NCBI GenBank assembly: GCA_900541015.1
Contig: UQIB01000033.1
Location: 1-21,932 of the forward strand
DNA length: 21,932 nucleotides
Reading direction: 5' to 3'
Source of the DNA: an uncultured Collinsella sp.
GTDB lineage: Bacteria; Actinomycetota; Coriobacteriia; Coriobacteriales; Coriobacteriaceae
The position numbers were made by a program, and so were the translations under genes. Numbering within the stretch: the stretch's first letter is position 1; the number at the start of each line of letters is the position of its first letter. Positions 6,453-13,845 of this stretch are shown here, piece after piece. The notes beneath the pieces are model-generated. The model worked only from the letters and a program-made list of their open reading frames with translations, had not been told where the DNA came from and ran no database searches.

Positions 6453-7170
6453 GGGGAAGGTCCTCTCCCTCGGCCATGCGGCCAAGCAGAATCGCGGTTA
6501 CGGGACGCAGGTCCTCGGGCACCGTCACCTTAAGGTTGTCGCGCGGGCTCTGGACGCAGCGGACGCGTCCGCCCATGCGCTCGACCAACGACGAATCATC
6601 GGTACCGATAAAGCCCTCGGCAATCGCCGCGGCATGGGCGCGCTTCATGGCGTCGACACTAAAGATCTGCGGCGTCTGCGCGGCCCAGTACAGCTCGCGC
6701 GGCGGCGTCTCGACGATATTATCGCCGTCGACGATCTTGAGCGTGTCGATCGCGGGCTGTCCACACACGACACCGTCAAGAGCACGGTCGCTCACGAGCA
6801 CGTCGATAGCGTGGTCGATGGCCTCGGTCGTGATGAGCGGACGAGCGCCATCGTGAATGGCGACGTATTCAAAGCCCGCCGGCACCGCGTGCACGCCGGC
6901 ACGGGTGGAGTCCTGGCGGGTATCGCCGGCATCGGCAAAACTGATGGGCGTGTCATAGTCAAACGGGTCGATGGCCAGACGGCGCATCTCGGCACGACGC
7001 TCGGCAGGGCAAACCACGACGATGTGGCCGACCTTGTCGCTACGATCGAACGCACGGATGGACCAGCTCATGAGCGGACGGCCCGCCACGTTAACGAGCT
7101 GCTTGCCGCCGGGATTTCCAAAGCGCTGGCCGCTGCCGCCAGCAACGACCACGGCGCATACGGGCGCCAT
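6442..7170 (-). CDS. ispD: 2-C-methyl-D-erythritol 4-phosphate cytidylyltransferase
   Basis: A 242-residue MEP-pathway nucleotidyltransferase that joins CTP and MEP to give CDP-ME. It has the N-terminal nucleotide-binding loop VVVAGGSGQRFG with Lys23 in GGKQL, the DTRQDSTRAGV segment, IHDGARPL (around 105-112) and the C-terminal TDDSSLVERMG and NLKVTVPEDL motifs. The ATG shares one base with the disA stop (TAATG), and the gene overlaps ispF at its other end, so disA, ispD, ispF and cysS form one translationally coupled run. Confidence 0.96.
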   Translation of the reverse strand: MAPVCAVVVAGGSGQRFGNPGGKQLVNVAGRPLMSWSIRAFDRSDKVGHIVVVCPAERRAEMRRLAIDPFDYDTPISFADAGDTRQDSTRAGVHAVPAGFEYVAIHDGARPLITTEAIDHAIDVLVSDRALDGVVCGQPAIDTLKIVDGDNIVETPPRELYWAAQTPQIFSVDAMKRAHAAAIAEGFIGTDDSSLVERMGGRVRCVQSPRDNLKVTVPEDLRPVTAILLGRMAEGEDLPHVQ

Positions 7171-8237
7171 TATGCGTTCCCCTGTTTGGTGCCCTTCATG
7201 CGGTACAGCGAGTCCGCAAGAATGGCAGGGTTGTTGACGCCAAAGTCGCCCAGGCGCTCCGGATCCTCGCTGATGTCGTCCATGAGCTCCTGCAGCGAGC
7301 CATACTCGTCGACGATCTTCTCGGCCACGCCGTCGCGCACGACGGACACGCGCGAAAGCGTGCGCAGGCCCAACGGCGTCATGACGGAGTCCTCGTCCAG
7401 GTCGTCATAGCCCAGAACTGCCGCCACGTGCTGCGGGTCGGATAGGTCCTTAGGCGTCATACGGGCAAGCTCAGCGCGGATCTTCTCGGCGTTTGCCTCG
7501 GAGGAATCGCTTGCGTAGTCGCGGATCATCAAGTCGTATTCGGTATCCATGCTGGAGCCCGCGAGCTGCTCGAGCTGCATCTGCACGAGCTTGCCCTGGT
7601 TGCCCAGCTTGACAATGCAATCCTTAAGCTCGGTCTTTGCCTGCTGCATGATCTCGAAGCTCGAGAAAATACCGGTAATGTCGGCGAGCGTGACGTAGTC
7701 GTCGAGCTCGAGGGCCGTCAGGCGCAGCAGGGAGCGGTCGAGCGACTGACGGGTAGTCTGGAGCGTGGCGACGAGCTGGTTGACCGAGCTCATGATGGTG
7801 GTGACGGGCTGGATCTCGTAGCTCTTGCCGTGAACGTACACGTTAACGACGGCGCGACGAGCCGAAACCGAGATCACGATGGCGTCGGTGAGCACCGACA
7901 TGCGAGCGGCAGTACGGTGACGCATGCCCGTCTCACTCGTGGCAAGCGAGGGATCGGGATTGAGGTGGAAGTTGGCGCGCAGGATCTGGGTGAGGTCGCC
8001 ATCGATAACGATGGCACCGTCCATCTTGGAAAGCTCGAACAGGCGGTTCGAGGTAAACGAAATGTTGAGCGGGAAGCCGTCGTTACCGGCAGCGAGCACG
8101 TTTTCGGTGTCGCCGACGCAGATAAGGGCACCCAGGTGACCGGCAATGATCATGTCGAGGGCGGTGCGGATCGGCTGACCGGGGGCAGTCAGGCGGATGG
8201 CCTGTTCCATACGCTTTTGCAGCTCGTTCTTATCCAA
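7170..8237 (-). CDS. disA: DNA integrity scanning diadenylate cyclase (c-di-AMP synthase)
   Basis: A 355-residue DisA: an N-terminal DAC domain with the catalytic DGA (73-75, in MDGAIVIDGD) and RHRTA (106-110), a helical linker (about 150-280), and a C-terminal helix-hairpin-helix DNA-binding domain. It makes c-di-AMP from two ATP while bound to DNA. It begins with TTG at 8237; GGGAG lies eight to ten bases upstream, and the nearby ATG is out of frame. It is the first gene of the operon here and is divergent from the mntP unit, so radA, its common partner, is not in this window. Confidence 0.96.
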   Translation of the reverse strand: MDKNELQKRMEQAIRLTAPGQPIRTALDMIIAGHLGALICVGDTENVLAAGNDGFPLNISFTSNRLFELSKMDGAIVIDGDLTQILRANFHLNPDPSLATSETGMRHRTAARMSVLTDAIVISVSARRAVVNVYVHGKSYEIQPVTTIMSSVNQLVATLQTTRQSLDRSLLRLTALELDDYVTLADITGIFSSFEIMQQAKTELKDCIVKLGNQGKLVQMQLEQLAGSSMDTEYDLMIRDYASDSSEANAEKIRAELARMTPKDLSDPQHVAAVLGYDDLDEDSVMTPLGLRTLSRVSVVRDGVAEKIVDEYGSLQELMDDISEDPERLGDFGVNNPAILADSLYRMKGTKQGNA

Positions 8238-8396
8238 GGCATCGCTCCCATCGTATACGCTCCATAAACGTCAATAAGTTTCTCACGGTTTGCCCCTGTG
8301 ACGCCCGCAAAATCCGATGCTTACAGAATGAGCGAACACAGCTGAGAGCCCCAATCCAAATGAGCTGCTTATGTGGTAGCATCGGGATTCGCATAA

Positions 8397-8495
8397 ATGA
8401 GGGAGTAGTCGCGTGATCGGGTTCGCCTCCGGTGGCGCGGCAAGTCAACACACTGGCCGAAACGGTCTGGCTTGCCTTAATGAACGAGACTCGTG
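8397..8495 (+). promoter_or_regulatory. yybP-ykoY Mn2+ riboswitch aptamer
   Basis: This leader carries the hallmarks of the yybP-ykoY class: GGGAGTAG at 8401-8408, a helix GGCAAG (8439-8444) with CTTGCC (8471-8476) enclosing GGCCG-AAA-CGGTC, and then TTAATGAACGAGACT. It lies directly upstream of a MntP-type manganese exporter, a known target of this class. The 3' end of the aptamer overlaps the 5' strand of the following terminator, as expected for a transcriptional switch in which Mn2+ binding prevents termination. Boundaries are approximate. Confidence 0.88.
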
Positions 8496-8531
8496 GCTGT
8501 GCGCGCAACGCGTACGCCACGGGTCTTTTTT
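8488..8531 (+). terminator. riboswitch expression-platform terminator
   Basis: GACTCGTGGC (8488-8497) pairs with GCCACGGGTC (one wobble), enclosing a further GT/AC and GCGCG/CGCGT helix. A run of six T follows. The stem uses the conserved GAC of the aptamer, so aptamer and terminator are mutually exclusive. Confidence 0.9.
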
Positions 8532-8584
8532 GTTACTCCCCCAAGAGGTACACGCGGGCTCGCCCGCAGAGAGGGAGCCAGACT

Positions 8585-9163
8585 ATGGGATTCGCAGAGC
8601 TCGTGTTGCTCGCCGTTGGCCTTTCGATGGACGCCTTTGCCGTTTCCATCTGCAAGGGTCTCGGCATGAAAAAGATCAACCTTAAGGTCGCCGTAGTGCT
8701 CGGCCTGTTCTTTGGCGGCTTTCAGGCCGGCATGCCCCTAATCGGATGGGCGCTCGGCAGTCAATTCATGGGCATCATCGGACCCATCGACCACTGGATC
8801 GCTTTTATCCTTTTGGCCTTTATCGGCGGCAAAATGCTGTGGGAGGCCTTTACCGAGGACGAGGATGGAGGCGACGGCAAGGATGCCGAAAAGATTGACC
8901 TGGGCGAGTACCTGATCCTCGCTATCGCCACCTCAATCGACGCCCTAGCCGTGGGCATCTCATTTGCCGCGCTCTCGGTCGACATCGTTCCCGCTGTATC
9001 GCTTATCGGCGTCACAACGTTTATCCTCTCCGTCGCCGGCGTAGCGATCGGCCACACCTTTGGCGCGCGCTACGAAAAACCCGCCACCATCGTGGGCGGC
9101 GTCGTGCTCATCCTCATCGGCCTCAAGATTTTGCTGGAGCACCTGGAGATTTTGGTGCTGTAA
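8585..9163 (+). CDS. mntP: manganese exporter MntP
   Basis: A 192-residue six-helix membrane protein that exports Mn2+. The family's internal duplication is clear: GLSMDAFAVSICKG near residue 12 and ATSIDALAVGISFA in the second half, each with the conserved membrane Asp. A short acidic loop (EDEDGGDGKDAEK) lies between the halves. The ATG at 8585 follows GAGGGAG and starts the family N-terminus MGFAELVLLAVGLSMD; a longer upstream frame would run back through the riboswitch. Expression should rise when Mn2+ binds the leader. Confidence 0.95.
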   Translation: MGFAELVLLAVGLSMDAFAVSICKGLGMKKINLKVAVVLGLFFGGFQAGMPLIGWALGSQFMGIIGPIDHWIAFILLAFIGGKMLWEAFTEDEDGGDGKDAEKIDLGEYLILAIATSIDALAVGISFAALSVDIVPAVSLIGVTTFILSVAGVAIGHTFGARYEKPATIVGGVVLILIGLKILLEHLEILVL

Positions 9164-9192
9164 AACACCCTTCAAAACTAAACGTCCGGGCA

Positions 9193-9225
9193 AGGCCTCA
9201 TGCAGACTTTTGCATGAGGCCTTTT
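9193..9225 (+). terminator. mntP terminator hairpin that also contains hip operator 1
   Basis: AAGGCCTCATGCA (9193-9205) pairs perfectly over 13 bp with TGCATGAGGCCTT (9211-9223) around a five-base loop. A short T tail follows. It lies 30 bases after the mntP stop. The inner part of the stem and the loop are the first copy of the hip operator sequence. Confidence 0.7.
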
Positions 9226-9268
9226 CATGCAGACTTTTGCATGTCATACTAATATGCAAAAGTCTGCA
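9200..9268. promoter_or_regulatory. three phased hip operators
   Basis: ATGCAGACTTTTGCAT occurs identically at 9200-9215 and 9227-9242. An inverted copy, ATGCAAAAGTCTGCA, lies at 9254-9268. Start-to-start spacing is 27 bp both times. The second copy touches the promoter between -35 and -10, and the third lies over the expected transcription start of hipBA. This pattern fits cooperative binding by the HipB HTH protein and HipA, as known for hip operons. Confidence 0.85.
9222..9250 (+). promoter_or_regulatory. hipBA promoter
   Basis: An extended -10, TGTCATACT (9242-9250, hexamer CATACT at 9245-9250), lies 17 bases after a weak -35 TTTTCA (9222-9227). It overlaps operator 2 and places the start point inside operator 3. 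Confidence 0.5.
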
Positions 9269-9283
9269 CGTTAGGAGATCGCT

Positions 9284-9715
9284 ATGGACACCTTTCCTAT
9301 CGCCACACCGCGCCAAGCTGGCATCTATGTGCGCCAGGCACGCGAGGCTCAGGGTCTCACCCGTGCCGCCCTCGCTAAAAAAGCCGGTGTTTCGGAGCGC
9401 CTGCTCGCATCGCTCGAGCTGGGCGACGCCACCGGCATTCGACTCGACAAGTTGCTGACCGTCTTTAACGCACTCGGCATAGGTCTCTTCGCGCAAAGCG
9501 ATAACGACTCCATCGCATCGCCCTCCGAACATCCGATGACGATAGCGGACCTCCCTATCGCGAACTCGAATGCCCTGCCAAAGCCAAGCGTAGGCAGACG
9601 ACCCGCTCGACAAGGAACGCCAGCTTTCTATGGTGCCTTGCTGGCCCAAATCGCAGCCGAGCAAGGCCTTTCCGGCACTTCAGACCTCTCCTTTGGCTGT
9701 AAGGTTGTGAAATAA
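9284..9715 (+). CDS. hipB: HipB-like antitoxin (Xre-family HTH)
   Basis: A 143-residue protein with a Cro/C1-type helix-turn-helix at about 12-68 (RQAREAQGLTRAALAKKAGVSERLLASLE). A Pro- and Ala-rich linker and a C-terminal segment of about 70 residues follow, longer than the short tail of E. coli HipB. It should bind the three upstream operators and neutralise the adjacent kinase. The ATG follows TTAGGAG with a suitable spacer. Its TAA is followed immediately by the hipA ATG, a zero-base junction typical of cotranslated toxin-antitoxin pairs. Confidence 0.9.
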   Translation: MDTFPIATPRQAGIYVRQAREAQGLTRAALAKKAGVSERLLASLELGDATGIRLDKLLTVFNALGIGLFAQSDNDSIASPSEHPMTIADLPIANSNALPKPSVGRRPARQGTPAFYGALLAQIAAEQGLSGTSDLSFGCKVVK

Positions 9716-11020
9716 ATGGCAGAAATGGAGCTTGCGACCCTCATTTGTGGCGAAATCGCCGGCACTCTCCGGCAAGACGAGCATGGACTCTGCAGCTTTG
9801 TATACGCCCCAACCTATCGCGGAGCACCGCTATCGTTAACAATGCCGCTTTCCAATCGCACATATGGCCATAACATCGTCCGTCCGTTCCTATTTGGCCT
9901 TTTGCCCGACAGCCAAGAGCAGCGTCGCGCTATTGCCGCCGAGCATGACGTTGCATCCAACAACCCCGTCGCCCTCTTGTGCCATATCGGTCTTGACTGC
10001 GCGGGGGCCGTTCAGTTTTGTCGAGCCGATCAATTAGATGCCGCCCACGGCAGGGTCTCAGCATACCGCCCGCTTACCAATTCTCAAATCGCTCACAAGC
10101 TCAAAGCAATTCGCGATGACGAAAGAGAGACATGGATGGGCTCCAACGAAAGCTGGTCCCTGGGCGGCAACCAAGGCAAATTTGCACTAGCTTGGCATGA
10201 TGGACAATGGTGCGAATGTCTAGGGTCATCCCCCACTACCCATATCTTCAAAAATGGTGTCGTTGGGTTCAAACATCAGGCCTTAAACGAATTCGTCTGC
10301 ATGAAAACAGCTCGGCGTGTTGGCATTCCAACTGCCAACGTCTCCTATTGCACATTTGAAGACGAAGCTGCGCTCGTCGTTGATCGGTACGACAGAATGG
10401 TCAATAGCAGCGGAAATATCGAAAGGCTGCATCAGGAGGACTTTTGCCAGGCACTCGGTGTATTGCCAACCCAGAAATACACCGCCGACGGAGGACCAAC
10501 TACACGAGACATCCAAGAACGACTGATTAACACAGTCCCCCACCACATGAATCTTGTGCTTTTTACCTATATGTTGTTCTATAACGCCATTATCGGAGCG
10601 CCTGACGCACACGCTAAAAACTACTCGCTCATCCTAGGCAAAGGCACAAACGCGGCGCTCGCACCCATGTACGATGTCGCGTCGGGTTTGGCGTATGAGC
10701 GTATGCGCCGCCGGGCGCGCCTTGCCATGAGCGTTGGCGGCGAAAATCGTGTGGGACGCATCGGTCCAGGCGCTATCCGCCGATACCACGGTATGGGCGA
10801 CCCCGCGCTGGAGGCGGCGCTCACCGATGCCGGGCTATCCGAGAAGTTTTGCTTTGCGACTATGATGGACCTCGCCTACGAGGTACCCATTTGCATGGAA
10901 GAGGTCATGGACGAATACGCCGACCTGCCCGGCATGGCGGACCTGCGCGAGCATATGCTCGGCCCCGTCCGCGAAAATTGCCAGCGCACCCTCGACCTCA
11001 TCAAGGCGGATATGGGCTAG
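9716..11020 (+). CDS. hipA: HipA Ser/Thr kinase toxin
   Basis: A 434-residue classical HipA: an N-terminal couple domain (about 1-110) and a C-terminal kinase domain. The autophosphorylation and glycine-rich loop region SWSLGGNQGKFALA (146-159) holds candidate Ser146/Ser148. Lys179 in HIFK and Glu192 in NEF are nucleotide-site residues. VVDRYDR (221-227), HQEDFCQALG (239-248), the catalytic GAPDAHAKNYS (294-304; Asp297, His299, Asn302) and the metal-binding PMYDVASG (Asp320) follow the family order. In E. coli the kinase phosphorylates glutamyl-tRNA synthetase; the target here is not known. All key residues are intact, so it is predicted to be active. It faces pepD across a shared hairpin. 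Confidence 0.93.
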   Translation: MAEMELATLICGEIAGTLRQDEHGLCSFVYAPTYRGAPLSLTMPLSNRTYGHNIVRPFLFGLLPDSQEQRRAIAAEHDVASNNPVALLCHIGLDCAGAVQFCRADQLDAAHGRVSAYRPLTNSQIAHKLKAIRDDERETWMGSNESWSLGGNQGKFALAWHDGQWCECLGSSPTTHIFKNGVVGFKHQALNEFVCMKTARRVGIPTANVSYCTFEDEAALVVDRYDRMVNSSGNIERLHQEDFCQALGVLPTQKYTADGGPTTRDIQERLINTVPHHMNLVLFTYMLFYNAIIGAPDAHAKNYSLILGKGTNAALAPMYDVASGLAYERMRRRARLAMSVGGENRVGRIGPGAIRRYHGMGDPALEAALTDAGLSEKFCFATMMDLAYEVPICMEEVMDEYADLPGMADLREHMLGPVRENCQRTLDLIKADMG

Positions 11021-11040
11021 ACGCCCGCAATTTCCCATTT

Positions 11041-11091
11041 CCCAAAAGAAGAGAGGGGGCACCCGTCGCAAAAGCTCGGGCGCCCCCTCTC
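11041..11091 (-). terminator. terminator between hipA and pepD (pepD direction best)
   Basis: GAGAGGGGGC (11051-11060) pairs with GCCCCCTCTC (11082-11091), with a further CCCG/CGGG helix inside. Read on the minus strand the stem is followed by TTCTTTT, a good tail for pepD. On the plus strand the tail is poor, but the hairpin may still slow hipA transcription. Confidence 0.8.
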
Positions 11092-11146
11092 GTAATGTCA
11101 TTTGCAATCCACTAGCACACGGCTCGGACTGCTGCTAGCGCAACCT

Positions 11147-12604
11147 TTACGCAGCGAGGCGCTTGAGGACGTCGATGAGCAGCTCGTAGAAGCGCTCGGC
11201 AGAAGCGAGCTCCATGCTCTCGTCCGGGGTGTGGACATCGGAGAGCGTCGGGCCCACGGCGATGGCGTCCAGGCCGTGCAGGGCCTCGGCAAACAGACCG
11301 CACTCAAGGCCGGCATGAATGGACTCGATGCGCAGCTCGGAGCCAAAGAGCTCACGATAGCTCTCGACAAAGACGTCGCGGACCGGCGAATGCTCGGCAT
11401 AGCTCCAGCCGGGATACTCGAACTCAAACTTGGCATCGAAGCCCAGGACATCGGCAAGCGTCTGCAGGCGATCCTTGAACTCGTTCTGCAGCGAGGTAAT
11501 CGAGGAGCGCGGGGACAGCATAATCTTGACCTCGTCGTCAGAGGTGGCGACCACACCGATGTTGGAGGAAACCTCGACGGAGCCGTCGGTAGCGACGTTG
11601 CGACGGACGACGCCGTTGGGGGCAAGACGCAGGGCGCGGATGAGGGCAAGCGCGGACTTCTGGTCCATGGCTTCGACCTCGGCGTCGTCGGCAATCTCGA
11701 CGGTGCAGGTAAAGCCGGGGTCGAAGACCTCGAGCTCGGCGGTGACGTCGGCGATGATGCCCTTTGCGATCTGGGCCGCGGCCTCGGCGGCAGCGTGGTC
11801 GGCGTAGACCAGAACAGCCTTGCACTCACGGTTGATGGCGTTGTCCTTGGTGCCGCCGTTGAAGCTGACGATGGCGGGCTCGCCGGCAACCATCAGGCGG
11901 TCGATGATGCGGGCCATGATGAGGTTGCCGTTGCCGCGCTCCAGGTGGATATCGCTGCCGGAGTGACCGCCCAGCAGGCCGGAGATGTCGAGCGTGAGGG
12001 TGCTACCGGTCTTGTGCTCGCGCGCGATCGGGCAGGTGTAGGTAACGACGACGCCGCCGGCGCAGCTGACGGTGGCAACGCCCTCTTCCTCGGAATCGAG
12101 GTTGATCATGGTACGGGCGCTAATCTGGGACTTGTCGAGCGTCTCGGCGCCGACCAGGCCAGTCTCCTCGTCGGTGGTGAATACGCACTCGAGGGCGGGG
12201 TGAACGATCGAATCGTCATCGAGAACAGTGAGCATCAGAGCGACGGCGATACCGTTGTCGGCACCCAGGGTGGTACCGTTGGCGGTGAGGACGCCGTCCT
12301 TGACGACCAGGTCGATACCATCGGTCATAAAGTCGTGCTCAACGGAACCCAACTTGTCGCACACCATATCGATGTGGCCCTGCAGCATCACGGTCGGGGC
12401 ATTCTCGGCACCGGCAGATGCGGGCTTGCGAATGATGACGTTGTAGACCTCGTCCTGATACACATCGAGGCCGCGCTCCTTGGCAAACGCGACCAGAAAA
12501 TCGCTGATGCCCTTCTCGTTACCAGACTCGCGAGGAATCGCGCTGATATCCTCAAAGAAATGGAACAGCTGGGCGGGCTCGTAGCCGGTAATCTTGTAGT
12601 CCAT
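11147..12604 (-). CDS. pepD: aminoacyl-histidine dipeptidase (M20C family, PepD)
   Basis: A 485-residue cytosolic metallopeptidase that cleaves Xaa-His and related dipeptides. Zinc ligands and catalytic residues are in place: MLQGHIDMVC (His77, Asp79), TTLGADNGIA (Asp116), TTDEETGLVGA (Glu146/Glu147), INLDSEEEG (Asp170) and the late His in SIHAGLECGLF. A lid/dimerisation insert occupies the middle. The ATG at 12604 is chosen because GGAGG lies four to eight bases upstream and MDYKITGYEP is the family-like start; the upstream in-frame extension is not family sequence. Single-gene unit. Confidence 0.95.
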   Translation of the reverse strand: MDYKITGYEPAQLFHFFEDISAIPRESGNEKGISDFLVAFAKERGLDVYQDEVYNVIIRKPASAGAENAPTVMLQGHIDMVCDKLGSVEHDFMTDGIDLVVKDGVLTANGTTLGADNGIAVALMLTVLDDDSIVHPALECVFTTDEETGLVGAETLDKSQISARTMINLDSEEEGVATVSCAGGVVVTYTCPIAREHKTGSTLTLDISGLLGGHSGSDIHLERGNGNLIMARIIDRLMVAGEPAIVSFNGGTKDNAINRECKAVLVYADHAAAEAAAQIAKGIIADVTAELEVFDPGFTCTVEIADDAEVEAMDQKSALALIRALRLAPNGVVRRNVATDGSVEVSSNIGVVATSDDEVKIMLSPRSSITSLQNEFKDRLQTLADVLGFDAKFEFEYPGWSYAEHSPVRDVFVESYRELFGSELRIESIHAGLECGLFAEALHGLDAIAVGPTLSDVHTPDESMELASAERFYELLIDVLKRLAA

Positions 12605-12752
12605 GGTGCCTCCTTGGCGCAACTGGTTAGACAATAAGACATGCGCCTTGTATATTCCCAGACTTTGTTTGCATAAACCAGTCGAAAACGCCGAGCGCTC
12701 TCGCATCATCGGCTAACGGTGAGGAAACGCCACTTTATCAAGATAAAGCAGG

Positions 12753-13274
12753 TTAGACGGGCCGTACCGAAGGGACGTTGGACCCTTCAACCAACTTCAA
12801 CGCCTGTTGAACATTGATGCATGCACCATTGGTATGTTTAATGAGATTTTTGTCCTCCGTCACGACGTAATCGGCATCAATGCGATTGGCGACGCCCAGC
12901 ATCAGGTCGTCCTCAAAGTCGTTGTGATGATACTTGAACACAAAGGAGTCGAAGACCTCGTCTGCACCGACCGGCGCGATGAGGACGAGCTCGCGCATCT
13001 GCCGAACGCATGCCCATGCCGTTTCGTCCGCCGCCGCAATGGCGTTATCGCTCAGCGAACCATTCTTCCTTCGGCACTCCCTCTTAATCGCTGCCGAGAC
13101 AAGATACGAGACATCTTTGACCGAAAGAGACGAGGCAAACAGGGCAATCTGCTCCGAGACATCGGCAATCTCGAATAGACGGACAACATCCGCTGTCCGG
13201 TCCGACCTTCCAGAAAAGTAATCCATCCATACGTTGGTGTCGATGAGCAACTTGAGAATGCCGTCTGCACTCAT
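12753..13274 (-). CDS. PIN-domain toxin (VapC-like ribonuclease)
   Basis: A 173-residue PIN domain. The first acidic site is LKLLIDTNVWMDYF (Asp12, with Asp19 nearby). The distal acidic cluster is NDFEDDLMLGVANRIDADYVVTEDKNL, giving the usual constellation of an Mg2+-dependent RNase. I chose the ATG at 13274 because it overlaps the antitoxin stop as ATGA, the classic coupled junction; a start four codons earlier is possible. It is paired with the RelB/DinJ-like protein upstream rather than a VapB-type partner. The RNA target is unknown. Confidence 0.88.
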   Translation of the reverse strand: MSADGILKLLIDTNVWMDYFSGRSDRTADVVRLFEIADVSEQIALFASSLSVKDVSYLVSAAIKRECRRKNGSLSDNAIAAADETAWACVRQMRELVLIAPVGADEVFDSFVFKYHHNDFEDDLMLGVANRIDADYVVTEDKNLIKHTNGACINVQQALKLVEGSNVPSVRPV

Positions 13275-13630
13275 AGCTCCACCCACTCGGGATAGCGCTC
13301 CGCCATTGCTTCCTCATAGAGGTCATCGTAGTCACCCGAGAGGTCGGGAACAGGGATGCCGTATTTGAGGCACGAATCGCGAACGATGTGGCTGCCTTGC
13401 GCGGCCCTTGACTCCATGCGCCGGGGCTCCACTCCGTCAGAAACCGGAGCCGCCGCGTCTCCCTTCGAGGGCATGCGTCCGTTAACGACCAGATACTCCC
13501 AAAGTGTCCGAACGGCTTGTGACGGCGTCATGCCAATCTGTGCCAAAACGGCGTCCCCGGCATCCTTGAGCTGGCGATCCATGCGCACGTTCATCTGAAC
13601 CGGCCGTGAGTCTAATATCGACATAGACAT
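13271..13630 (-). CDS. RelB/DinJ-like antitoxin
   Basis: A 119-residue protein. Residues about 11-55 look like the ribbon-helix-helix domain of RelB/DinJ antitoxins (VQMNVRMDRQLKDAGDAVLAQ, then GMTPSQAVRTLWEYLVVNGRMP). The acidic, aromatic C-terminus (DLSGDYDDLYEEAMAERYPEW) is a plausible toxin-neutralising tail. The ATG follows AAAGGAGCC with good spacing. Its stop overlaps the PIN toxin start by four bases. A palindrome covers its promoter, fitting autorepression. Confidence 0.85.
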   Translation of the reverse strand: MSMSILDSRPVQMNVRMDRQLKDAGDAVLAQIGMTPSQAVRTLWEYLVVNGRMPSKGDAAAPVSDGVEPRRMESRAAQGSHIVRDSCLKYGIPVPDLSGDYDDLYEEAMAERYPEWVEL

Positions 13631-13641
13631 GTTGGCTCCTT

Positions 13642-13674
13642 TTGCTATACGCTTTCCTTAATTAAGTATAGCAA
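13642..13674 (-). promoter_or_regulatory. promoter and operator of the RelB-like/PIN operon
   Basis: TTGCTATAC (13642-13650) and GTATAGCAA (13666-13674) are perfect 9-bp inverted arms. On the minus strand the upstream arm forms an extended -10, TGCTATACT. A repressor bound to the palindrome would block the promoter directly; the RHH antitoxin is the likely ligand. Confidence 0.75.
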
Positions 13675-13743
13675 TTTGTCAGACAGACAGACGCCTCAGT
13701 ACTGAAGCGTTCGTTTGACCGGGTTTGCCGTTGTGGGATTAGT

Positions 13744-13790
13744 CAAAAAAAGAAGCTGATACATGTTTGAGATAACTGCCCACATCAGCT
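13744..13790 (-). terminator. terminator of the radical SAM peptide operon
   Basis: On the minus strand, AGCTGAT (13784-13790) pairs with ATCAGCT (13754-13760) and is followed by TC and a run of seven T. The loop is long (23 bases) but the T-run is strong. It lies 55 bases after the exporter stop. Confidence 0.7.
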
Positions 13791-13845
13791 GCAATTCGCT
13801 ATCCGCAGGCAATGAGTCCCGCAACGAAGCGCCATGCACAAGCTT

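Noticed and set aside
6433..7410. Plus-strand frame opposite ispD and ispF
   Set aside because: Antisense shadow of two well-identified enzymes.
11102..12637. Long plus-strand frame opposite pepD (511 codons)
   Set aside because: Mirror of the pepD coding frame; pepD has all its metal ligands, while this frame has no family motifs.
12732..12747. CTTTATC/GATAAAG inverted repeat after the PIN toxin as a terminator
   Set aside because: The loop is only two bases, the stem is AT-rich and there is no T-run on the transcribed strand.
13679..13705. CAGA triple repeat and TCAGTACTGA palindrome upstream of the RelB-like gene
   Set aside because: Short and unsupported; the stronger 9-bp palindrome at 13642-13674 already accounts for promoter control.
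13791..13821. Minus-strand mini-ORF of 16 codons with three cysteines after the exporter
   Set aside because: No ribosome site, and it runs into the terminator stem; it is probably chance.
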